From VAZQ01 sp035552735 (GTDB lineage Bacteria; Pseudomonadota; Alphaproteobacteria; Rhizobiales; Xanthobacteraceae), in contig DASZKX010000112.1 in NCBI GenBank assembly GCA_035552735.1, positions 1 through 13,607 on the forward strand: DNA of 13,607 bases. The letters are read 5' to 3'. Under the pieces are notes generated by a model, which did no database searches, had not been told where the DNA came from, and worked only from the letters and a program-made list of their open reading frames with translations. Position numbers and translations under genes: made by a program. Shown piece by piece: positions 1-6,947 of this stretch; position 1 is the stretch's first letter, and each line of letters starts with the position of its first letter.

Positions 1-2045
1 GGGGTGGGCAGGCGGCCGCGGAAGCTCTCATAGAGCGCGGCCGGGTCGCGCGAGCCGCCGGCCGCGTAGATATGGTCGTGCAGCCGCTTGGCGGTCGCGG
101 GGTCGAAAATATCCTGCGTCTCCTCGAAAGCCGCGAACGCATCGGCATCGAGCACCTCGGACCACATGTAGCTGTAGTAGGCCGACGCATAGCCGCCGCC
201 GGAAAACACGTGCGCAAAGTGGGCCGGGCGGTGGCGCATGACGATCTCGGCCGGCATGCCGATGCGCGCGAGCGCGCCCTCTTCGAACGCGCCGACGTCG
301 AAGCCCCGCGGATCGGCCAAGAGATGCAGCTCGAGATCGACCAGAGCGGAGGCGACATATTCGACCGTCGCAAAACCCTGGTTGAAGGTGCGGGCGGCGA
401 TGAGCCGGGCCATGAGGTCGTCCGGCATGGCGGCGCCGGTGCGGTAATGCAGGGCGAACCGCCGCAGGATTTCCGGCCGCTCGAGCCAATGCTCGTAGAG
501 CTGCGAGGGCAGCTCCACGAAGTCGGTCTGCACGCTGGTGCCCGAGATGGTCGGATAGGTGACCTCGGACAACAGCCCATGCAGGGCGTGGCCGAATTCA
601 TGGAACAGCGTACGGGCGTCGTCGAAGCTGAGCAGCGTCGGCTGGCTGTCGCCGGCCTTGGAGAAGTTCATGACGTTGACGACCAGCGGCCTTATATCGC
701 CGGCGAGCTTCTCCTGGTCGCGCAGCGTCGTCATCCAGGCACCGCTGCGCTTGGAGGAGCGCGCGAAATAGTCGCCGAAGAACAGCCCCCGATGGCTGCC
801 GTCGGCGCCGTGCACGTCCCACACCTGCACGTCGGGATGCCAGACCGGAACATCGGTGCGGCGCTCGAAGCTCAAGCCGAACAGCTTGTAGGCGGTGTAG
901 AACGCCGCCTCGATGATGTGATTGAGCTGCAGGTAGGGCTTGATCGCGGCCTCGTCGACGTCGCATTTGAGCTTGCGCAGCTTCTCGGCGTAGTAGCGCC
1001 AATCCCAGGCCGCGAGCTCGAAATTGCCGCCTTCCGCTTGCGCCAGCGCCGCCAGCTCGTCGCGGTCCGCGCGCGCGCGGGCGCGCGCCGGCGCCCAGAC
1101 CCGGTCGAGCAGGCCGCGTACGGCGGCAGGCGTCTTGGCCATGGCGTCATCGAGCCGGTAGTGGGCGAACGTCGCATAGCCCAGGAGCGCGGCGCGCTCC
1201 GCGCGCAGCGCCACCATCTCGGCGATGACGGCTCTGTTGTCGGTCGCGCCGCCGCCCTCGCCGCGCGCGATCCAGGCCCGGAAGGCCTTTTCGCGCAGGT
1301 CGCGGCGGGCGGAATATTGCAGGAACGGCTCGACGCTCGAACGCGACAGCGTGATCACATGGCCGAGCTCGCGCCCGCGCTCCTGCGCGGCCATGCGGGC
1401 GGCGGCGCGGACATAGTCCGGCAGGCCCGCCAAGTCCGCCTCGCTTACGAGCACCAGCGTATAGGCCTGCTCGTCGGCGAGCACATTCTGGCTGAAGGTG
1501 GTGCCCAGCGTCGCCAGCCGCTCGTTGATGGCGGCGAGCCGAGCCTTGGCGGCCGGCGCCAGCGCCGCGCCGGCGCGCTTGAAATCCAGGTGATAGCGCT
1601 CGAGCACGCGCTGCTGCTCGGCCGTCAAGCCGAGGTGGTCGCGCGCGCGGTAGAGCGCGTCGATGCGGCCGAACAGGGGCGCGTCGTGCAGGATGCCGTC
1701 CCAATGCCGGGCGCGGCGGGGCGCGACGTCGCGCTCGATCTCGAGCAAAGCCGGGTTGGTGTGGGCGCCCGCGAGCGCGCGAAACACGTCGGTCACGCGG
1801 CCCAGCAGCCGGCCGCTCAATTCGAGCGCCGCAATGGTGTTGTCGAAGCCGGGCGCAGCCGGATCGGCCGCGATCGCGGCGACCTCGGCATCATGGACCG
1901 CGAAGGCCCGATCGAAGGCCGGCGGAAAATGCGCAGGCGCGATGCGCCCGAATGCCGGCGCCCCGAACGGACCGGTCCACTCCTGGAAAAACGGATTGTC
2001 GGCGTCGTTGTCGGAGGGGGCGGAAGGCGGATGGGACTGATTCAT
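1..2045 (-). CDS. dcp: M3-family zinc metallopeptidase (peptidyl-dipeptidase Dcp type), 3' end off the window
   Basis: Zinc-dependent oligopeptidase that trims short peptides, expected in the cytoplasm; Dcp removes C-terminal dipeptides. Reading from ATG at 2045 the frame stays open to the window edge, giving 681 complete codons, about the full length of E. coli Dcp or OpdA (known family length near 680), so only a few C-terminal residues should be missing. The zinc site HEFGH is at residues 482-486 (bases 588-602), and the third ligand is the Glu of DFVELPSQ near residue 511. Near the C-terminus GGYASAYYSYMWSEVLDAD matches the Tyr-rich substrate-binding segment of the family. The surrounding HEFGHALHG and YPTISGTSV look more like Dcp than OpdA. 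No signal peptide is visible. It is divergent from the GlcG-like gene. A long opposite-strand frame over the same bases (72-2075) is an antisense artefact. The M3 family is secure; Dcp against OpdA is a judgement. Confidence 0.93.
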   Translation of the reverse strand, partial: MNQSHPPSAPSDNDADNPFFQEWTGPFGAPAFGRIAPAHFPPAFDRAFAVHDAEVAAIAADPAAPGFDNTIAALELSGRLLGRVTDVFRALAGAHTNPALLEIERDVAPRRARHWDGILHDAPLFGRIDALYRARDHLGLTAEQQRVLERYHLDFKRAGAALAPAAKARLAAINERLATLGTTFSQNVLADEQAYTLVLVSEADLAGLPDYVRAAARMAAQERGRELGHVITLSRSSVEPFLQYSARRDLREKAFRAWIARGEGGGATDNRAVIAEMVALRAERAALLGYATFAHYRLDDAMAKTPAAVRGLLDRVWAPARARARADRDELAALAQAEGGNFELAAWDWRYYAEKLRKLKCDVDEAAIKPYLQLNHIIEAAFYTAYKLFGLSFERRTDVPVWHPDVQVWDVHGADGSHRGLFFGDYFARSSKRSGAWMTTLRDQEKLAGDIRPLVVNVMNFSKAGDSQPTLLSFDDARTLFHEFGHALHGLLSEVTYPTISGTSVQTDFVELPSQLYEHWLERPEILRRFALHYRTGAAMPDDLMARLIAARTFNQGFATVEYVASALVDLELHLLADPRGFDVGAFEEGALARIGMPAEIVMRHRPAHFAHVFSGGGYASAYYSYMWSEVLDADAFAAFEETQDIFDPATAKRLHDHIYAAGGSRDPAALYESFRGRLPT

Positions 2046-2183
2046 TGCGCAGGACCCCGGTGGGTGAGCCCTTAAGTATGTCACCCCGGGAGGCTTGACC
2101 ACCGGCTGACTTGCCTCACCGAGGAAAATCCTGCCAGTACGATGGCGGCCGCACGGGTTCGCGCCGCCCGCCTGGAGGACACC

Positions 2184-2660
2184 ATGAGCACCATCAGTCT
2201 CGACCTGGCCAACCGCATCATCGAGGCCGTGCTGCGGCGCGCCGCCGAGATCGACTGCCGGCCGATCAGCGTGATCGTGGTCGAGCCCGGCTGCAAGGTG
2301 AAGGCGTTCCAGAAGGAGGACGGCAGCTCGATGGTCCGCTTCGAGATGGCGTTCGGCAAAGCCTATGCGGCGCTGGCGCTCGGCCGCTCCTCCAAGCTGG
2401 TGCGCATTCGGGCGGAGGAGCGGCCGATCTTCATGCGCTTTCTCATGGGCGCGACCGATGAGCAGATCTTCCCTGAGGGCGGCGGCTTGCAGATCCGCAG
2501 CCCCGACGGCGCGGTCATCGGCGCCGTCGGCGTCACCGGCGACACCGAGGATCGCGACGAGGAGCTGGCCGCCCACGGCATCCATTCGGCCGGCCTGCAG
2601 ACGGACGCGGATTTCGAGGGCATGGGGCGCCATGCCGGCGTCAGGTTGACCAACAAGTAG
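2184..2660 (+). CDS. GlcG/HbpS-like (DUF336) small protein
   Basis: A 158-residue protein of the GlcG/HbpS family, whose characterised member HbpS binds haem and whose genes often sit beside catabolic enzymes; the role in most bacteria is unknown. Family signatures are visible: an N-terminal helix (LANRIIEAVLRRAAEI), then ISVIVVEPGCKVKAF, an FGKAYAALAL segment, and the C-terminal GGGLQIRSPDGAVIGAVGV followed by DRDEELAAHGI, close to the usual G-x-I-G-A-x-G-V / D-E pattern. I chose ATG 2184 because GGAGG (2174-2178) lies 5 nt upstream; the earlier in-frame ATG at 2142 has no such site. No signal peptide or membrane segment is visible. The next gene starts 48 nt after its stop on the same strand, so the two are probably cotranscribed. 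Family call is confident; ligand and function are not known. Confidence 0.85.
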   Translation: MSTISLDLANRIIEAVLRRAAEIDCRPISVIVVEPGCKVKAFQKEDGSSMVRFEMAFGKAYAALALGRSSKLVRIRAEERPIFMRFLMGATDEQIFPEGGGLQIRSPDGAVIGAVGVTGDTEDRDEELAAHGIHSAGLQTDADFEGMGRHAGVRLTNK

Positions 2661-2708
2661 ATCGGGCGAAACGAACGCGTGGCCGCCGCTTCCACCAGGG
2701 AGGAAACC

Positions 2709-4253
2709 ATGGACTGCACGAAGCCCACCGAGCCGCTCGATCCGCCGCAGCATGAGCGCCGCAGGTTCCTCAAGCAAATGGCGACGACGGGCGCCGTCGC
2801 AGCGACAGGCGCCGTCGCGGGCACGACGGCATTCCCGGCCTGGGCGCAGGAACCGCCCGCGCCGCCCGCGATGACCGGCACGCCGGCCGGCCAGCCATCC
2901 GTCGCGGAGACGCTCGCCCGCTACGCCACCGGCCTCAAATACGAGGATCTGCCGGCGGAGGTGGTGCGCGAGACCAAACGCTACATGATCGACAGCATCG
3001 GCTGCGGGCTCGGCGGCTTCGGGGCGGATGCGAGCCGGATCGCCAACAGCCTGGCGGCCGGCGTCAGCGCCGTGCGCGGCGCCACCGTCATGTGCAGCGG
3101 GGTGAAAACGAGCCCCGACCTCGCCGCTTTCGCGAACGGCGTGATGATCCGCTATCTCGATTTCAACGACGGCTACATCAGCCGTGGCGCCGGCCATCCG
3201 AGCGACACGGTTGCGGCGCTGCTGGCGACAGCCGAAATGACCGGACGCAGCGGGCAAGACCTGATCACCGGCACCGTGCTGGCCTACGAGGTGTTTTGCC
3301 GCGTCTGCGACGTGTTCGACAACCGGGCGGTCGGCATCGACTACGCCACGGTCGTGGGCCTCGCCGCCACCGTCGGGGCCGGCCGCATGCTAGGGCTCAC
3401 GCCGCAGCAGATCGTGCACGCAATCGGCATTCACGTCGCCGGCGCGGTGGCGCTCAATCAGACGCGCGTCGGCACCCTGTCGAACTGGAAGGCCGGCGCC
3501 GCGGCGGAAGCCGCCCGCACGGCGATCTTCGCGGTGCAGCTGGCGCAGAGCGGCATGACCGGCCCTGCCCAAGTGTTCGAAGGGCCCGACGGTTTCTTCA
3601 GCCGCATCAACCGCAAGCCATTCGGGCTGCCCAAGCTCGGCGGCGGCGGCGAGCCGTTCGGCATCATGCACTGCTTCACCAAGCGTTTCACGCTCGGGCA
3701 GTTTGCCCAAACGGTCGCCCAGGCGGCGGTCGAGGCGCGGTCGTTCTTTACCGACGTCGGCGAGATCGCGGAGGTGAATATCCGGGTGTCGCGCAAGGCG
3801 ATCCAGGTCATGGCGGACTCGCCCGACAAATGGCACCCGCAAACCCACGAGACCGCCGACCACAGCATGCCCTATGCGGCCGCGGTGGCGCTGATGTATG
3901 GCACGGTCGAAGAGCAGCACTACGAGGACCCCTATCTGCACGACCCGCGCCTCCTGGGCCTCGTCGGCCGCGTGCGCTGCCTGCCGTCCGACGAGGCCGA
4001 TCATGTCGAGCAGGGGATGAACCCCTGCGATCTCGAAATCGTCCTCAAGTCGGGGGCGCGCCGGAACATACGGGTCGAATACCATCGCGGGCACTGGAAG
4101 AACCCGATGACGGACGCCGAAGTCGAGGAGAAATTCCGCTCCCTGGCGCGCCGGCAGTTGCCGGCTGCGCAAACGGATAGTCTGCTGCGCGCGTTGTGGG
4201 CGCTCGACAGCCTGCCGCAGGCCGGCGAGCTCGTCGGGATGACGCGGATTTGA
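2709..4253 (+). CDS. MmgE/PrpD-family protein with Tat signal peptide
   Basis: A 514-residue member of the MmgE/PrpD superfamily, which includes 2-methylcitrate dehydratase, cis-aconitate decarboxylase and iminodisuccinate epimerase. The superfamily core starts near residue 60 (SVAETLARYATGL) and shows RYMIDSIGCGLGGFG, the DFNDGYISRGAGHPSDT segment, GRSGQDLITGTVLAYEV, SNWKAGAAAEAARTA and, at the C-terminus, NPMTDAEVEEKFRSLA. Ahead of it is a twin-arginine signal: RRRFLK at residues 17-22, an Ala/Gly/Thr-rich hydrophobic stretch, and AWA-Q at 44-47 as a likely cleavage site. ATG 2709 is preferred over the GTG-type start at 2679 because GGGAGGAA (2698-2705) is 3 nt upstream. Export to the periplasm is thus predicted, which is odd because the best-studied members are cytoplasmic. 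It follows the GlcG-like gene by 48 nt, and the next sequence downstream is a DapA-like remnant. Substrate cannot be inferred. Confidence 0.9.
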   Translation: MDCTKPTEPLDPPQHERRRFLKQMATTGAVAATGAVAGTTAFPAWAQEPPAPPAMTGTPAGQPSVAETLARYATGLKYEDLPAEVVRETKRYMIDSIGCGLGGFGADASRIANSLAAGVSAVRGATVMCSGVKTSPDLAAFANGVMIRYLDFNDGYISRGAGHPSDTVAALLATAEMTGRSGQDLITGTVLAYEVFCRVCDVFDNRAVGIDYATVVGLAATVGAGRMLGLTPQQIVHAIGIHVAGAVALNQTRVGTLSNWKAGAAAEAARTAIFAVQLAQSGMTGPAQVFEGPDGFFSRINRKPFGLPKLGGGGEPFGIMHCFTKRFTLGQFAQTVAQAAVEARSFFTDVGEIAEVNIRVSRKAIQVMADSPDKWHPQTHETADHSMPYAAAVALMYGTVEEQHYEDPYLHDPRLLGLVGRVRCLPSDEADHVEQGMNPCDLEIVLKSGARRNIRVEYHRGHWKNPMTDAEVEEKFRSLARRQLPAAQTDSLLRALWALDSLPQAGELVGMTRI

Positions 4254-4360
4254 AGTGCGCTTCCACGATTGCGGTGGCTGGATGACGGGGCAGAGTTACG
4301 CCTATGAGGTTGTAAACGCTGCTCCCTCCGCAGCAAGGTATTGAGGCCCCATATTGCCGC
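4254..4360 (+). other. spacer between the PrpD-like gene and the DapA-like remnant
   Basis: No gene is visible. It contains a weak hairpin, GCTGC (4318-4322) and GCAGC (4330-4334) around a 7-nt loop, without a T-run, so it is not a convincing terminator. This is probably the original spacer between the PrpD-like gene and the DapA-like gene that once followed it (inference). Confidence 0.4.
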
Positions 4361-4478
4361 CAGCGGCGGAAAGGACTCGCAGATGCCCGCTCACAGCCGC
4401 TTCGTCCCGCGCGGCGTCATCCCGGCGAGACGCTGCTGCGGCTGGGGCACGAGGTTTCGGCCATCGCGGCCATCAAGG
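4361..4478 (+). pseudogene. internally deleted, frameshifted remnant of a DapA-like gene
   Basis: Bases 4361-4427 align without gaps to 6926-6992 (ribosome-binding site, ATG and first codons of the intact DapA-like gene) with 11 mismatches in 67 by hand count. Bases 4424-4478 align to 7410-7464, the codons running up to the Schiff-base lysine region, with 4 mismatches in 55. Between the blocks 421 nt are missing, which is not a multiple of three, so the frame is destroyed after about 14 codons (ATG 4383). The junction lies at a short similarity, ATCCCGGCG against ATCCGGGCG, as expected of a microhomology deletion. Similarity stops abruptly after CATCAAGG at 4478, where the two-component island begins. 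It is therefore the stump of a paralogue of the downstream gene, truncated at its 3' side. It is not expected to make a functional product. Confidence 0.82.
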
Positions 4479-4829
4479 GCGGGCACTCCCGAGCAACGTT
4501 GCCAGGACATTCTTGATCGCATTGAAGTCGAAAGGTTTCGACAAGATCATCTCATCTTTGAACGCAGCAATGACGCTCTTGTCTCCGTATCCCGTCGCGA
4601 ACGCGAATGGAATTCGTCGGGCGCGCAGCGCCGTAGCAACCGCATAGGACCTCTCGTCACCGAGTGACAGATCGAGTATCGCAGCGTCCGGGGGCGTGTC
4701 CTCGATGAGGACGAGCGCACCCTGCACGGATCCAGCCGGACCGATCGTTTCGCACGCGAGCTCGCTCAACCAGTCCTGCAACATCATGGAAATCAACGGT
4801 TCGTCGTCGAGCACTAGAATGCGCGGCAT
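4473..4829 (-). CDS. single-domain (receiver-only) response regulator
   Basis: A 118-residue stand-alone receiver domain that would be phosphorylated on Asp by a histidine kinase; it has no output domain, so it would act as a phosphorelay intermediate or by protein contact. Canonical residues are all present: acidic pair D8/D9 (LVLDDEP), phosphoacceptor D53 (AAILDLSLGD), T79 (FATGYG) and K98 (LSKPFD). ATG 4829 is preferred over the TTG at 4835 because GAGGG sits 7 nt upstream of it but abuts the TTG. It is divergent from the hybrid kinase at 4949, a likely partner. The last codons and the TGA stop (4473-4475 on the plus strand read TCA) lie inside the DapA-like remnant, so the C-terminus was formed or replaced at the island boundary. 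Base composition is lower in GC than the flanks. Confidence 0.9.
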   Translation of the reverse strand: MPRILVLDDEPLISMMLQDWLSELACETIGPAGSVQGALVLIEDTPPDAAILDLSLGDERSYAVATALRARRIPFAFATGYGDKSVIAAFKDEMILSKPFDFNAIKNVLATLLGSARP

Positions 4830-4948
4830 GACCAATCCCTCGCAGATTCGACATTAGTGTAGCGGGGGTAGGAAGAGCTAGTAGTCTGATGCTTGATGAT
4901 GCCTGATCCGCACGGTAACATAATACTGACAGGCCGAGGGTTAATTCG
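4830..4948 (+). promoter_or_regulatory. divergent promoter region of the response regulator and hybrid kinase
   Basis: The 119-nt gap between the two divergent start codons is relatively AT-rich and must hold both promoters. For the kinase, TTGATG (4893-4898) and TAACAT (4916-4921) are separated by 17 nt and resemble a sigma-70 promoter; GAGGG (4936-4940) is the kinase ribosome-binding site, 8 nt before ATG 4949. I could not pick a convincing promoter for the minus-strand regulator. Confidence 0.4.
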
Positions 4949-6913
4949 ATGCCGATGAAGACAGGCTCTCTCATTGACATCGGGCAGGTCGGCAAAAGCC
5001 GTTCGTTGGTCCCGCATGCGAGGACGATTCTGGCCACCGCCTTCGGATTGGTGCTGATAGCGGGTGTCGCCGCCGTCTATATCGCAGTGCGGGCGGCGGA
5101 TGCAGATCTTTTGGTTGCCCATACATTCGAGGTACGACAACAGGCCTTACGCTTGTTCAGCGATCTGCAGGACGCTGAGACAGGCCAGCGGGGTTATCTG
5201 CTCACGACGGATGCGAAATATCTGGAGCCATTTCGTCGGGCCGACGACTCAATCGCGTCAAGAATTGCGACGTTGCGCCAACTCATTTCTGATAATCCCG
5301 AGCAACGGGAGTGGCTGAGCAATGTGAAATCGCTCATCGACGAAAAGCTGGATGAGCTCCGGCGCACCATCGTTTTGCTACAGCAGGGCCAGCGCGAAGC
5401 AGCGATCGACATCATCAAGTCCGATCGCGGCAAGGAGCTGATGGACGGCATCCGGTCTCAAGTCGATGCCTTTACTCAACATGAGCTCGACCTGCTTGTA
5501 GCACGCCAGGACGTTGCCGCTTTACTTCGCCGTTGGCTTCTCGCTCTCGTCTGCTTCAGTCTCCTTGCCGCGGTGAGCCTTGCCGGCATCCTCGCGCGCG
5601 CAATTGAGCGCGCCACAAACGTCGCACGACAGCGCACCGTAGAGTTGGAAGCCGAGGCGACGCTTCGGCATGAGACGGAAGACACGCTACGTCAGGGTCA
5701 AAAGATCGAAGCTGTGGGCCAACTGACGGGCGGCATTGCTCACGACTTCAACAATCTCTTGACAATCATTTTGGGCAATCTCGACACCTTGCATCGCCGC
5801 CTTGCCGACTTCGCACTTACACAAGACGGGAAACAGCTTGCAGCTCTATTGTTGAAGCCGCTCGATGTGGCTTCGCAGGGCGCACGGAGCGCGGCACAAC
5901 TCACGCACCGGCTGCTTGCCTTTTCGCGCCGTCAGCCGCTCGAGCCCGCGCAGGTCGATCTCAACCGGCTCATTTCCGGAATGTCGGACTTGCTGCGTCG
6001 CACCTTGGGCGAGACGATCAGCGTTGAAACCGTTATGGCTGGAGGCCTGTGGCCTACATTCGCTGACGCTAATCAGGTCGAAAACGCGCTAATCAATCTA
6101 TGCGTGAATGCGCGAGACGCGATGCCGAATGGCGGCCGTTTGACGATAGAGACCGGCAATGCATATCTCGACGAGGCTTACACACGTCAATTCGGGGATG
6201 TGACTCCGGGCCAATACGCGATGTTAAGCGTGGCGGATTCCGGCACCGGCATTCCCGCTGAGGTGCTTGATCGAATTTTCGAGCCATTTTTTACGACTAA
6301 AGCTCTCGGCGAGGGCTCCGGACTTGGTCTCGCGATGGTCCACGGGTTCGTCAAGCAATCGAGCGGCCACATTCGCATCTACAGCGAGGTCGGCCACGGC
6401 ACGACCGTGAAGATTTATCTGCCGCGCCTGATGCGACCGGAACAGACCGCAGCGGCACCGGCTGCGAAATCAGCTGCCGGCGCCTCGATTCCACGTGCTG
6501 AGCCAGAGGAGACCATATTGCTCGTCGAGGACAACGAGGGCGTTCGAGAGTATGCAACCTCGGCACTCGAAGATCTGGGCTACAACGTACTTGTAACCGC
6601 CGACGCAATCGACGCCCTTCGTCTCCTCGACGGCGCGCCTCGTGTTGATCTACTTTTCACGGACGTGATACTGCCTGGCGCCAGCGGCAGGGAGCTCGCT
6701 GACAAGGTTCTTGGGCGATGCCCCGGCTTGCCGGTGCTGTTCACCACCGGATATACACGGAATGCGATCATCCACCAGGGCCGACTTGACGCCGGCGTCC
6801 AGTTGATCAGCAAGCCTTACACGCAGCAGAGTCTCGGGCGGAAAATACGTGAGTTGCTCGACGCCAAGCCGCTCCTATCGCGGCGGGCATCTCACGAGCG
6901 CAGCGAAATCTGA
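4949..6913 (+). CDS. CHASE3-domain hybrid histidine kinase
   Basis: A 654-residue inner-membrane sensor kinase. Order of parts: transmembrane helix at about 26-48; periplasmic CHASE3 sensor domain at about 50-190 with its hallmark LQDAETGQRGYLLTTD; second transmembrane helix at about 194-215; short coiled linker; HisKA with GQLTGGIAHDFNNLL, phosphoacceptor H265; ATPase domain with N box N387 (NLCVNARD), DSGTGIP at 430-436, FEPFFTT at 444-450 and GSGLGLAMV at 456-464; Ala-rich linker 500-515; C-terminal receiver with E527/D528, D572 (LLFTDVILPG), T600 and K622 (ISKPY). No key residue is missing. GAGGG lies 8 nt before ATG 4949. CHASE3 ligands are generally unknown. With the divergent receiver-only regulator it forms a complete phosphorelay pair. 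Lower GC and looser codon use (TTG, ATA, CGA, GTA codons) than neighbours suggest horizontal acquisition. Confidence 0.93.
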   Translation: MPMKTGSLIDIGQVGKSRSLVPHARTILATAFGLVLIAGVAAVYIAVRAADADLLVAHTFEVRQQALRLFSDLQDAETGQRGYLLTTDAKYLEPFRRADDSIASRIATLRQLISDNPEQREWLSNVKSLIDEKLDELRRTIVLLQQGQREAAIDIIKSDRGKELMDGIRSQVDAFTQHELDLLVARQDVAALLRRWLLALVCFSLLAAVSLAGILARAIERATNVARQRTVELEAEATLRHETEDTLRQGQKIEAVGQLTGGIAHDFNNLLTIILGNLDTLHRRLADFALTQDGKQLAALLLKPLDVASQGARSAAQLTHRLLAFSRRQPLEPAQVDLNRLISGMSDLLRRTLGETISVETVMAGGLWPTFADANQVENALINLCVNARDAMPNGGRLTIETGNAYLDEAYTRQFGDVTPGQYAMLSVADSGTGIPAEVLDRIFEPFFTTKALGEGSGLGLAMVHGFVKQSSGHIRIYSEVGHGTTVKIYLPRLMRPEQTAAAPAAKSAAGASIPRAEPEETILLVEDNEGVREYATSALEDLGYNVLVTADAIDALRLLDGAPRVDLLFTDVILPGASGRELADKVLGRCPGLPVLFTTGYTRNAIIHQGRLDAGVQLISKPYTQQSLGRKIRELLDAKPLLSRRASHERSEI

Positions 6914-6947
6914 TAGGACCGCAGCCAGAGGCGGGAAGGAGTCCCTG

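Larger units (their letters stand above)
4479..6915. other. two-component island interrupting the GlcG/PrpD/DapA-like gene row
   Basis: This block holds only the response regulator and hybrid kinase. It has visibly lower GC than both sides and separates the PrpD-like gene from the intact DapA-like gene. Its left edge is sharp: homology to the DapA-like gene ends at 4478. Its right edge falls between the kinase stop (6913) and the start of the related sequence at about 6926. GGCGGG occurs at both edges (4478-4483 and 6930-6935), too short to prove a target duplication. No integrase or transposase is present. The end coordinates are approximate. Confidence 0.6.

Noticed and set aside
72..2075. 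Very long plus-strand open frame of 667 codons
   Set aside because: It is antisense to the M3 peptidase, whose zinc motif and conserved segments are unmistakable; the translation is Arg/Gly/Val-rich with no family features.
3092..4180. Plus-strand 362-codon and minus-strand 260-codon frames inside the PrpD-like gene
   Set aside because: Both are out-of-frame shadows of a clear MmgE/PrpD protein in high-GC DNA.
4478..6935. GGCGGG at both island edges as a transposition target duplication
   Set aside because: Six bases of this composition are expected by chance in such GC-rich DNA, and no terminal inverted repeats or transposase accompany them.
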